DNA of 19,438 bases from Streptosporangiaceae bacterium (GTDB lineage: Bacteria > Actinomycetota > Actinomycetes > Streptosporangiales > Streptosporangiaceae), in the NCBI GenBank assembly GCA_030045215.1, contig JASIBJ010000654.1:1-19438 (forward strand), given 5' to 3'. Below are positions 6,182 to 13,832 of the stretch, piece by piece (positions within the stretch are counted from its first letter, which is position 1; every line of letters starts with the position of its first letter). Under the pieces are notes generated by a model. That model was not told the origin of the DNA. It was given only the letters and a program-made list of their open reading frames with translations, and searched no databases. The position numbers and the translations under genes are program-made.

Positions 6182-7147
6182 GTGGACCACAAGCCAGAAC
6201 CGGCTCGGCTGGCGGCGGCCGCCGCCTGCGGGGACGAGTCTGCCTTTGCCGAGCTCACCGCATTGCACCGACGAGAGCTGCATGTGCACTGCTACCGCAT
6301 GCTCGCGTCGTTCGATGACGCCGACGACGCGGTGCAGGAGACATTCCTGCGCGCCTGGCGCGGCCGGTCCGGGCTGGCCGGCGGTCAGCACCGGCCGTGG
6401 TTGTACCGGATCGCCACCAACGTCTGCCTTGACGTGCTCCGGGGCAAGTCCCGCCAGGCCAGGGCCCTGCAGTCATTTGCCGACCTGCCGTGGCTGCAGC
6501 CCTACCCAGACCAGATGCTGGACGAGATCGAGCAGCCGGAGCAGGTCGCCGTGGGCCGGGAAACCATCGAGCTGACGTTCCTCGCGGCGCTGCAGGCGCT
6601 GCCGCCCAGGCAGCGCGCCACGCTGCTGATCAGGGATGTGCTTGGCTGGCCCGCCGCCGAGACCGCGGCGCTGCTTGAGATGAGCGTGGCGGCGGCCAAC
6701 AGCGCGCTGCAGCGAGCTAGGAAGATCATGCGCGAGCAGCTGCCCGAGCAGCGGTCGGCCTGGCAGGCCCGGCAACCGAGCCCGGCCGAACGCGAGCTGC
6801 TCGAGCAGTTCATGGCGGCCCACGAAAGGCTCGATGCGGCGGGCATCGCGCAGATCGCGTCGGCGCAGATCGAGGTAACGATGCCGCCTAACCCGTTCTG
6901 CTACCAGGGCATCGACAGCATGCTCGGGTTGCTTGACCGCGCCCGCGAGATGGGGGAATGGCGGCTGAAGGCGGCGGCGGCGAACCGGATGCCGGCGGCG
7001 GCGAGCTACTTGCGCGGGCCGGACGACACGACATTCCGTGCGTTCAAGCTGGACGTGCTGCGGATCTCGCGTGACCGGATCGCCGAGATAACGACATTCG
7101 GCCCGCAGCCGTTCCGGGCGCTGGGGTTGCCGGCCGTGCTTCGCTGA
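6182..7147 (+). CDS. ECF sigma factor with SnoaL-like C-terminal domain (SigG-like)
   Basis: The product is 321 aa, longer than a plain ECF factor. Region 2 includes RRELHVHCYRMLASFDDADD followed by AVQETFLRAWRG and RPWLYRIATNVCLDVLRG. Region 4 includes LQALPPRQRATLLIRDVLGW and the recognition helix around AAANSALQRAR. The last 120 or so residues form a SnoaL/NTF2-like domain starting near ERELLEQFMAAHERLDAAGI. The ELHVHCYRML signature and the C-terminal extension are those of mycobacterial SigG and related Streptomyces factors (ECF56-type, from memory). In such factors the extension replaces a separate anti-sigma in controlling activity. The gene stands alone and is followed by a clear terminator hairpin (7198-7225). 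No partner gene is adjacent. Confidence 0.85.
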   Translation: MDHKPEPARLAAAAACGDESAFAELTALHRRELHVHCYRMLASFDDADDAVQETFLRAWRGRSGLAGGQHRPWLYRIATNVCLDVLRGKSRQARALQSFADLPWLQPYPDQMLDEIEQPEQVAVGRETIELTFLAALQALPPRQRATLLIRDVLGWPAAETAALLEMSVAAANSALQRARKIMREQLPEQRSAWQARQPSPAERELLEQFMAAHERLDAAGIAQIASAQIEVTMPPNPFCYQGIDSMLGLLDRAREMGEWRLKAAAANRMPAAASYLRGPDDTTFRAFKLDVLRISRDRIAEITTFGPQPFRALGLPAVLR

Positions 7148-7197
7148 TCCGCGAATTCCCGGCGGGGTCGCTGCCTTCACCCGTGGCCTGGTCAGCC

Positions 7198-7225
7198 GGC
7201 CCTGGAACCAGATCGTTCCAGGGCC
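7198..7225 (+). terminator. Terminator hairpin after the SigG-like gene
   Basis: GGCCCTGGAAC (7198-7208) pairs perfectly with GTTCCAGGGCC (7215-7225) across a 6-base loop, 50 bases after the stop. No T tract follows. The 11-bp perfect stem makes it the best single terminator candidate in the window. Confidence 0.7.
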
Positions 7226-7470
7226 AGCTGCTGCGCGGCCAGCCGGCCGGTGCCGGTGCGCTGGGAGTCGCCCCTGCTCACACCCAGTGCCCCCGGCGCC
7301 TGGTGCGTCGCCCGGCGCCTCGTGCTAGCCGACAGCTGGCCGACGCCTCGTGCGGGCTGACAACCCCTTGCACCGGCTCCGGTCCGGGACTCCCCTGACC
7401 GGGCACCATCAGCGTTTCACCCGGCGCTTTGCCGCCGCTTTGCTGGCGATTTCGCTGACGCTTTGCGGAA
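7226..7470. other. Intergenic stretch with no gene
   Basis: This region separates the SigG-like gene (ends 7147) from the end of the minus-strand regulator (7471). Open frames here have no recognisable protein features. It contains a near-repeat of CCCGGCGCCT with GTGC (about 7290-7325) and the imperfect tandem repeat at 7421-7465. Confidence 0.5.
7421..7465. repeat. Four imperfect 11-12 bp tandem units
   Basis: The units are CCGGCGCTTTG, CCGCCGCTTTG, CTGGCGATTTCG and CTGACGCTTTG, running back to back and ending six bases before the stop codon of the minus-strand regulator. They may be simple slippage or part of the 3' untranslated region of that gene. No function is evident. Confidence 0.5.
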
Positions 7471-10400
7471 CTAGCCAACGAGGGCGGAGCTATCGCGCGC
7501 GTCCAGGCCGTCAGTGCTGTCGGCCGTGTCGTGCAGCCTGGCCCGGATGCGATCGGCGTCCGGGTGCTGCAGGTCGCCGAGCATTTCCAGCGCCTGCTGC
7601 CAGGTCTCGCGCGCGGCTACCACGTCACCGGCCTCGTCGTGCGTGTCGCCGACGTTGATCAGGCAATAGGCCTGTCCCCACAGGTCCCCGAGTTCGGCGG
7701 AGAGCATGAGCGCCTGCTGGAAGCAGGCAATGGCCTCGACATACTCGCCCAGCCGCTGGTGCACCGTCCCGAGGCTGTGCCAGGCGTCAGCGAGGCCGCC
7801 GTTGTCGCCGAGTTCGCCGTACAGCTCGACCGCCTGGGTGCAATGCTCTCGGCCCTGCTCACCGCTCCCGAGCCGGGCCAGCTCGAGACCAACCAGGTGC
7901 AACATGTAGGCCTCGCCGATTTGGTCGCCCGCGCGACGGAACAGGTCCAGTGCCTGCTGGCCATGGCTGAGGGCGGCCTCGTGATCGCCCTTGCGGCCGA
8001 GCGAGATGCACATTCCGAGGTGCGCCGAGCCCTGACCACTCAGGTTGCCGGCGAGCCCGAAGTGCTCCAGGGCCCGCGCGTTGTGCTCCAGGCCGGCGTC
8101 AACTTCGCCGGAAAGGCTGCAGACCTGCGCCATCCGGTGGTGCGTCCAGCCCAGGCCCGTCTGATCGCTCAGTCGCTCCGCCGCCGCCAGCGCGATCTGG
8201 TTGACCGCGGCCCAGTCCTGCCACAGACCCTGGCTGTCCAGAAAGCTCCGTAGCGTCCACGGCAGCTGCCAGGCCTGTGCATCTAGCCCGACTGCGGCGG
8301 CAAGCTTGACCATGGCTAGCAGCACGTGCAGCTCCGCCCGAAACCAGGCCAGCGCATCCTCGTGGGAGGTTAGCCGGTCCGCGGTGACCTCGGCGGGCAA
8401 CGGGTCGAGGACGATCGGGTGGCCGAGCGGAGCGAGCAGCAGCGCGCCCGCGTGCGCGGTGTGCAGGTAGTAATCGATCAGCCTGGTGCGCGCGGGGCGC
8501 CGCTCGTCTCCTGCTCCGTCGTCGGACGGCAACTCGGTGGCATAGGCGTGCAGCAGGTCGTGCAGCACATACCGGCCCGCCGCGCGCTCGGTAAGCAGGC
8601 TGGCGGCAGCCAGCTCGGCCAGCGCGCGCCGGGCCTGCGGCCGCGGCACCCCGGTCAGACTGGCCACCGCCGCAACCGAGATGTCCGGTCCCGGATGAGA
8701 CCCGAGCAGCCGGAACGTTCGCGCGGCTGGCCCGGACAGCTGGCGGTAGGACCAGGAAAAGACCGCGCGCACGCTCGTTGCCTGCTCTCCGGTGTCAAGC
8801 GCGTCCAGCCGGTGCTGCTCGTCGGCCAGGTCATCGGCGAGCGCGGCCAGCGGCAGCGCCGGCTGAGTAGCCGCCCGCGCCGCGGTGATGGCCAGCGCCA
8901 GCGGCAGCCGTGCGCACTGCCTGATGATCTGCCGGATGGCGGCGGGCTCGGCGGAGGTCCGGTTGTCGCCAAGGCGGGCGGCCAGCAGCGCCTGCGCGTC
9001 GCGCTGTGCGAGGAGGCCAAGCGGAACGGGATTCGCGCTGACATCGGCTACCAGTCCGGACAGTGACGACCGGCTGGTGACCAGGGCCAGGCAGCCGGGG
9101 CCGCCAGGCAGCAGCGGACGGACCTGGTCGGGGTCGTGGGCGTTGTCCAGCACGATCAGGATCCGCCGGTCAGCCATCAGGCTGCGGTACAGCCCGGCCT
9201 GAGCGTCCTGGGTGTCGGGGATCTGTTCGCGCGCCACTCCGAGGCCGACCAGGAGCACCCTGATGGCCTCGCTCGCCGTGACGGGCGCGGCGGAAGGGCC
9301 GTAGCCGCGCAGGTTGACGTGCAGCTGCCCGTCGGGGAAGCGGCTGGCGACCCGGTGTGCCCAGTGCAGGGCGAGCGCGGTTTTTCCCACCCCCGCCGTC
9401 CCGGTGATGACGACGACAGTCGGAGTGTCGGTCTCGCCCGCCTCGTCCAGCAAGCAGTCGAGCTGGAGTAGTTCTGCGTCGCGGCCTGCGAAGTGCCGAA
9501 CCCCGGCCGGAAGCTGACGGGGCGTGACCAGACCGCCACGGCCTGCGGCCCGGCTATCGGCGTCGGTCTGACCCGCGGCGCCATTCGCCCCGGCCGCCGA
9601 GTTCGGCCGCTCCTCGGATGGCGGCGTCGGCTCGGTCGCCCCTGGCTGACCGGCAGGTATCGCAGTCGGCACACCAGCCCCGGTGGCGAGCGCGGCCGTC
9701 GCGTCAGAGCCGGAGGCAGGCGAGTAGTCGAGCTTAGAGTCGGCGGCGAGTATCTGACGCTGCAGCGACTGCAGCTGCGGTCCGGGTTCGAGTCCGAGTT
9801 CCTCGCGCAGGAGCTCACGGGCTTGCTGGTAGGCGGCGAGCGCCTCGCTCTGCCGGCCGCACCGGTACAGCGCAACCATCAGCTGACCGCGCAGCCTCTC
9901 CCTGAACGGGAACTGGGCGATCAGTCCCTGCAGACGTCCGGCAAGCTCGGCATGCCGCCCCGCAGCGAGGTCGGCGTCGGCCTGGTCTTCGAGCACGGCG
10001 AGCCGCTGCTCCTCCAGGCCGGCTGCCTCGGCCGCCAGCCGGAGACACGCGTCCGCGACGTCGCCGAGCGCAGGGCCGCGCCAGAGCTTGAGCGCCTGGC
10101 CTAGCACGTCGCTGGCGGCGGCCTGGTTGCCGGCACCCGCAAGCGTGCGGCCCTGGCTGGCCAATGAGGCAAACGACTGCGCGTCCAGCTCTGCGTCGCT
10201 CAGCGCCAGCATGTAACCAGGCGGAGCGGTGACGATCCTGGACTTGCTCCGGTCTGGCTCCAGCTCCGCGAGCCGCCGCCGCAGCAGGTGCACCTGGACG
10301 TGCAGGTTCTTCTCGCGCTGCCTGGACGCCTCCTCTTGCCACAGCGCGTCGATCAGCGCGCCGACCGGCACCACCCGGTTCGCCGACAAGGCCAGCATCG

Positions 10401-10518
10401 CCAGCAGGATCCGCAGGCCCGGCTGGGAAATGCCGACCGGGACTCCGGCGACGAAGACGTCGACGGGCCCGAGCAGCCTTACCACCGGACCGGACGGCTC
10501 CGCCACCTCATCTGCCAT
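7471..10518 (-). CDS. SARP/AfsR-family regulator: OmpR-type HTH, BTAD, NB-ARC ATPase and TPR domains
   Basis: The product is 1015 aa. Residues 10-105 form the winged helix of SARP regulators (VRLLGPVDVFVAG ... PPGYMLAL). Residues 112-260 form the bacterial transcriptional activation domain, ending in LREELGLEPGPQLQSLQRQI. A Pro/Ala linker follows. The NB-ARC ATPase opens with FAGRDAELLQL (343-353), has Walker A GTAGVGKT (373-380), a Walker B-like RRILIVLDNA (451-460) and LVTSRS (479-484). A TPR region occupies the last 250 or so residues, for example LGTVHQRLGEYVEAIACFQQ. This is the AfsR layout of Streptomyces, a pleiotropic regulator of secondary metabolism activated by phosphorylation. No biosynthetic cluster or afsK-type kinase is in the window. 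Direct repeats upstream (10549-10581) suggest autoregulation. Orthology to AfsR itself is not shown. Confidence 0.88.
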   Translation of the reverse strand: MADEVAEPSGPVVRLLGPVDVFVAGVPVGISQPGLRILLAMLALSANRVVPVGALIDALWQEEASRQREKNLHVQVHLLRRRLAELEPDRSKSRIVTAPPGYMLALSDAELDAQSFASLASQGRTLAGAGNQAAASDVLGQALKLWRGPALGDVADACLRLAAEAAGLEEQRLAVLEDQADADLAAGRHAELAGRLQGLIAQFPFRERLRGQLMVALYRCGRQSEALAAYQQARELLREELGLEPGPQLQSLQRQILAADSKLDYSPASGSDATAALATGAGVPTAIPAGQPGATEPTPPSEERPNSAAGANGAAGQTDADSRAAGRGGLVTPRQLPAGVRHFAGRDAELLQLDCLLDEAGETDTPTVVVITGTAGVGKTALALHWAHRVASRFPDGQLHVNLRGYGPSAAPVTASEAIRVLLVGLGVAREQIPDTQDAQAGLYRSLMADRRILIVLDNAHDPDQVRPLLPGGPGCLALVTSRSSLSGLVADVSANPVPLGLLAQRDAQALLAARLGDNRTSAEPAAIRQIIRQCARLPLALAITAARAATQPALPLAALADDLADEQHRLDALDTGEQATSVRAVFSWSYRQLSGPAARTFRLLGSHPGPDISVAAVASLTGVPRPQARRALAELAAASLLTERAAGRYVLHDLLHAYATELPSDDGAGDERRPARTRLIDYYLHTAHAGALLLAPLGHPIVLDPLPAEVTADRLTSHEDALAWFRAELHVLLAMVKLAAAVGLDAQAWQLPWTLRSFLDSQGLWQDWAAVNQIALAAAERLSDQTGLGWTHHRMAQVCSLSGEVDAGLEHNARALEHFGLAGNLSGQGSAHLGMCISLGRKGDHEAALSHGQQALDLFRRAGDQIGEAYMLHLVGLELARLGSGEQGREHCTQAVELYGELGDNGGLADAWHSLGTVHQRLGEYVEAIACFQQALMLSAELGDLWGQAYCLINVGDTHDEAGDVVAARETWQQALEMLGDLQHPDADRIRARLHDTADSTDGLDARDSSALVG

Positions 10519-10548
10519 AGTTAGCAGCGTACGTTTCTGACGCCAAAG

Positions 10549-10581
10549 CCGACCAGGTCATGTCGTACCGATCAGGTCACG
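10549..10581 (-). promoter_or_regulatory. Direct repeats upstream of the SARP regulator
   Basis: On the plus strand CCGACCAGGTCATG (10549-10562) and CCGATCAGGTCACG (10568-10581) match at 12 of 14 positions and are 19 bases apart, about two helical turns. SARP proteins bind direct repeats near the -35 region. On the minus strand a possible -10 (TACGCT, 10531-10526) lies seven bases before the ATG at 10518, so the transcript may be leaderless and the repeats would cover the -35. Confidence 0.45.
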
Positions 10582-10639
10582 CTATATACGCACAGGGATG
10601 GACCGGCGGAACGGACAGCGAATTGGTTTCGCTGGCGCG

Positions 10640-12148
10640 CTACATCATCTCGTCGGTGAAAGGGATCATCACGGTCTTCAGCTCGGTGTAGGCCTCGATC
10701 GCGGTCCGGCCGCCCTCCCGGCCGATTCCGGACTGCCGATATCCGCCGAATGCCGCGTGCGGCTCAAGCTGATAGCCGTTGACGCCCACGGTCCCGGCCC
10801 GCACGGCCTTGCTGAGCCGGATGGCCCGCTTGATGTCGGACGTCCAGACGGTGGCGGCCAGGCCGTACTCGGTCGCGTTGGCGATGCTGATGGCCTCCTC
10901 CTCGTCGGCGAACGGGATCACCGACAGGACGGGGCCGAAGACCTCCTCGCGGGCGATCGTCATGTCGTTGTGCACGTCGGTGAACAGCGTGGGCGCGACG
11001 AAGTTGCCGGCCGCCAGGTCACCCTCACCCCGAGTTCCGCCGCATACCAGCCGCGCGCCTTCGGCTTGACCCTTGTCGATGAGGGCGAGCACGCGGTCGA
11101 GTTGGCGCGTGTTGATGAGCGGTGAAGAGCTCACGGTCGGGTCGAACGGGTTCCCGTAGCTGACCATCCCGGCGATCATCTCCGACGTGCCGAGGAACTC
11201 ATCGACCGCGTCGCGCTGCACGAGCGCCCTGGTCTGAGCCAGGCACACCTGGCCGGAAAGGCCTAGGGTCACGGTGCCCATGGTCAGCATCGCGGAGGTC
11301 GCGATGTCGGCATCGGCGAACACCAGGGCCGGGCTCTTCCCGCCCAGTTCCAGACTGACCCGCTTGAAGGTGCCGGCCGAGGCCTCGATGATCTTCCGGC
11401 CCACGGCGCGGCTGCCGGTAAAGGAGATCTTGTCCACCATCGGATGGTGGATCAGTGCGTCACCGGTCGGGTCGCCGGGTCCGGTGACGACGTTCAGGAC
11501 GCCGGACGGCAGGCCCGCTTCCTCGATCAGCCTGACGAGCCGCAGCACCGAGAATGTCGCGTACTCCGACGGCTTGAGCACGACCGTGCAGCCCGCCGCC
11601 AGTGCCGGGGCGAGCTTTTGCGCGGTCAGCAGCAGCGGGGCGTTCCACGGCACGATCGCGCCGACGACGCCGACGGGCTCGCGCAAAGTCATCACGAGGT
11701 GCTCGCCACCCTGGTAACCGGGCAGCGTGTCGCCAGCCAGCTTGTCTACCCAGCCCGCGTGGTGGTCGAACACATCGGCGACGAACCCAGCCGACATCCC
11801 GTACACGGCCCCGAAGCTGAGCGGCACGCTGTTGTCGAGCGCCTGGAGCGCGAGCAACTCGTCACCGTGCTCGCGCACCAGGTCGGCGATCCGGCGCAGC
11901 AGCCTGATCCGCTCGCCCGCGCGCGTCTTGGGCCATAGTCCCTCATCGAATGCCTTACGGGCGGCCCGGACAGCCCGGTCGACGTCGTCTGAGGCGGCGA
12001 TGGGGAACGAGGCCACTTCCTCGCCGGTGGCCGGGTGGCTATGGATCCACGTCTGCTCGGCCGACGAGGGACCCCACGCACCGTCGATCAGCAGCTGTCC
12101 GTCGGTAAGGCCCGCTTCATCGCGATGCGGCTTTATCGAAGCAACCAT
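10640..12148 (-). CDS. NAD(P)+-dependent aldehyde dehydrogenase
   Basis: The product is 502 aa, full length for the family. The catalytic set is intact at canonical positions: Asn169 in VPWNAP, Lys192 in LKPSE, Glu267 in SLELGGKSP and the nucleophile Cys302 in SGQVCLAQ. The later EEVFGPVLSVIPF motif is also present. It oxidises an aldehyde to the acid; the substrate is not evident. The gene begins 27 bases after the end of the ipdF-like gene on the same strand, with GAGGGG as the ribosome site. A KstR-like palindrome lies between them (12164-12177), which suggests a role in steroid degradation, perhaps on a side-chain aldehyde. That role is inferred from the site and neighbours only. Confidence 0.9.
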   Translation of the reverse strand: MVASIKPHRDEAGLTDGQLLIDGAWGPSSAEQTWIHSHPATGEEVASFPIAASDDVDRAVRAARKAFDEGLWPKTRAGERIRLLRRIADLVREHGDELLALQALDNSVPLSFGAVYGMSAGFVADVFDHHAGWVDKLAGDTLPGYQGGEHLVMTLREPVGVVGAIVPWNAPLLLTAQKLAPALAAGCTVVLKPSEYATFSVLRLVRLIEEAGLPSGVLNVVTGPGDPTGDALIHHPMVDKISFTGSRAVGRKIIEASAGTFKRVSLELGGKSPALVFADADIATSAMLTMGTVTLGLSGQVCLAQTRALVQRDAVDEFLGTSEMIAGMVSYGNPFDPTVSSSPLINTRQLDRVLALIDKGQAEGARLVCGGTRGEGDLAAGNFVAPTLFTDVHNDMTIAREEVFGPVLSVIPFADEEEAISIANATEYGLAATVWTSDIKRAIRLSKAVRAGTVGVNGYQLEPHAAFGGYRQSGIGREGGRTAIEAYTELKTVMIPFTDEMM

Positions 12149-12163
12149 GGCTCGCCCCTCGAG

Positions 12164-12177
12164 TGAAACGCGTTCTA
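12164..12177. promoter_or_regulatory. KstR-type operator (TGAAACGCGTTCTA)
   Basis: The site fits the published KstR consensus TnnAACnnGTTnnA at every fixed position. On the minus strand one half is the ideal CTAGAAC. It overlaps the last codon of the ipdF-like gene and lies 16 bases before the aldehyde dehydrogenase start. A TATA-like stretch on the minus strand (TATACC, 12194-12189) could be the -10, putting the operator just downstream of the start of transcription. Confidence 0.55.
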
Positions 12178-12984
12178 GTTTCTCGGAGGGTATAACGAAC
12201 CGTGCGTCACGGCCAGGAACGCGGGCGGTTCGCCGCCGCCGTGCACCAGCAGGCTCGATCCGCTGATGTAGGCCGCCTGCGGCGAGGTGAGGAACAGGCA
12301 GGCCGCCGCCACGTCCTCGGGGGTCGCCAGGCGCTGCATCGGCACGGTCTGCGCGACTGCGGTCATGCCGACGTCGTCGCCGTAATGACCGGCGGCCGCG
12401 TTAGTCGCGACGAAGCCGGGTGCGACGGTGTTGAGCCGCACCTTCGGCGCCCATTCGATCGCCAGGCTAGTGACCAGGTGCTGCAGGCCGGCCTTGGCCG
12501 CGCCGTAAGCGGCAGTGCCGGGCGACGGGCGGCTGCCGCTCACGCTACCGATCATGACGATGGACCCGCCGTCGTCCTGAGTCTGCATGACCGCGTTCGC
12601 GCTCTGCGCGACCAGCAGCGGGGCGAGGAGATTGAGTTCGATGATTTTCTGGTGGAAACGAGGTGAGGCCTCGGCTGCTGCCACCTCAGGCGAGCCGCCG
12701 GCATTGTTGATGACGACATTGACCGTGCCGAACAGGTCGGCGGCAGTGCGGATGAGCCGTGCCGCCTGCTCCGCCTGGCGGACGTCGGCCTGGCAGAAGA
12801 TGGCAGCCCGGCCGTCGGCCGTTGGCAGCAGGCCTGGATCGGCCGGTGGCGTCCGCGCGCACACCAGCACCCGGCTGCCGGCCTGCAGGTAGGCGCGGGC
12901 AAGGCCGGCCCCGATCCCTCTCGTCCCGCCGGTGATCACCACTGACTTGCCTGCATGCTCGCCTTCGCTGCACATGGCGCTCAT
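12175..12984 (-). CDS. ipdF: IpdF-like short-chain dehydrogenase (HIP-CoA pathway)
   Basis: The product is 269 aa from the ATG at 12984. It has the SDR motif TGGTRGIG, NNAG (94-97), Ser147, and Tyr160 with Lys164 in YGAAK. The stretches ASPRFHQKIIELNLLAPLLV and SGSRPSPGTAAYGAAKAG are very like IpdF (Rv3559c), which oxidises the 5-hydroxyl of the bicyclic CoA thioester early in C/D-ring breakdown. Gene context agrees: the aldehyde dehydrogenase follows on the same strand, and the echA20-ipdABC operon lies about 850 bases away on the other strand. The start is uncertain. ATG codons at 12984 and 12975 and a GTG at 13005 are all in frame, and none has a strong ribosome site. I see no KstR2 box in the 167 bases upstream. 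Assignment by motif recall, not by search. Confidence 0.8.
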   Translation of the reverse strand: MSAMCSEGEHAGKSVVITGGTRGIGAGLARAYLQAGSRVLVCARTPPADPGLLPTADGRAAIFCQADVRQAEQAARLIRTAADLFGTVNVVINNAGGSPEVAAAEASPRFHQKIIELNLLAPLLVAQSANAVMQTQDDGGSIVMIGSVSGSRPSPGTAAYGAAKAGLQHLVTSLAIEWAPKVRLNTVAPGFVATNAAAGHYGDDVGMTAVAQTVPMQRLATPEDVAAACLFLTSPQAAYISGSSLLVHGGGEPPAFLAVTHGSLYPPRN

Positions 12985-13151
12985 GCTAGGTGAGCCAGGC
13001 GGCACCGTTATCGGCGCGATTCGCAACGAAAAGGCGATCTATGGGCGCTACGCCACGTTAGGAGCGGGAACTATCATCCCGTTAACAGGTCGCTAAACAC
13101 CCCCGGTCAGTCCCGCTGTCTGGGCATGGGGCCGAGTCGGGGGGAAGCAAA

Positions 13152-13754
13152 ATGGACCCGTCTGATCCCTTCCGGGTGCGTGAACAGCTGCAGCAGTGCC
13201 TGCGACCTGGGGAGGAACTGCTCTGGTACGGTCGCCCGGACCCGTCGGTCTGGTTCACGCTGAGCGACTTCTTCCTGATCCCCTTCGGCCTCATATGGCT
13301 CGCCGAGACGATCCACGCGGAGATTCAGGCCCTCCTGTCGCCCGACTCGCCGCTCCTGTGCGTGGTGGTCCTTCCATTCCTTGCTTTCGGGCTCTACCTG
13401 ACGTTTGGCCGGTTCGTCGTCAAGCGCCGCCGCAAGGCTAAGACCGGATACGCGATCACGCGGGATCGGGCGATCATCGTGAATGGCCCGGCAATCCTCG
13501 AGACGCCGATCGCGGGCTCGTCGGTGCTCCTGCGGCGCAGCCGCGACGGCCGGCACCTCAGCGTCGTGTTCGACCCGGCCCCGTACTCTCCCGGACGGAC
13601 TGTAGAGCGGCTATACGGGCGAGGCGGTCTTGGCAACACGGGCTTGGAGCCGCCCTTGGGGAGCCATAACTCCTTCTTCGCGTTCTATGACGTGGCGGAC
13701 GCGGACGCGCTGCAGGCCGCCATATATGAGGCCCAACCGGTTCCGAGCGCATAG
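13152..13754 (+). CDS. Small membrane protein with two TM segments and a PH-like soluble part
   Basis: The product is 200 aa. GGGGGGAAG lies just before the ATG at 13152. Residues 18-33 hold the motif GEELLWYGRPDPSVWF, common before the helices of bacterial PH-like membrane proteins. Two hydrophobic segments follow (FFLIPFGLIWLAETI and LLCVVVLPFLAFGLYLTF). A basic stretch (KRRRKAK) then leads into GYAITRDRAIIVNG, a typical strand start of these domains. The function of the family is unknown. It sits between the ipdF-like gene and the echA20 operon and shares no obvious control with them. It may be an unrelated resident gene. Confidence 0.7.
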   Translation: MDPSDPFRVREQLQQCLRPGEELLWYGRPDPSVWFTLSDFFLIPFGLIWLAETIHAEIQALLSPDSPLLCVVVLPFLAFGLYLTFGRFVVKRRRKAKTGYAITRDRAIIVNGPAILETPIAGSSVLLRRSRDGRHLSVVFDPAPYSPGRTVERLYGRGGLGNTGLEPPLGSHNSFFAFYDVADADALQAAIYEAQPVPSA

Positions 13755-13821
13755 TTCTCCGGCCGGAGGCATGAGAACCCTGAGCTGAGTGATGCATGAT
13801 GAAGATCGCGACCACGGGAAC

Positions 13822-13825
13822 GGAG
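13822..13825 (+). promoter_or_regulatory. Ribosome binding site of the echA20-ipdABC operon
   Basis: GGAG, seven bases before the ATG at 13833. It is the only separate ribosome site in the operon, because the three later genes start inside GTGA overlaps. No KstR2 palindrome is visible in the 78 bases between 13755 and 13832. Confidence 0.65.
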
Positions 13826-13832
13826 CCGCCAG

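Noticed and set aside
7531..8253. Open frame of 240 codons on the plus strand opposite the SARP regulator, and several similar ones
   Set aside because: It lies antisense to the TPR part of a clearly coding gene and has no recognisable domain or ribosome site. Such frames are normal in DNA with high GC at codon position 3.
8309..8316. CAAGCTTG palindrome as another KstR2 site
   Set aside because: The two half-sites have no 2-base spacer, and it lies inside the coding region of the SARP regulator far from a start.
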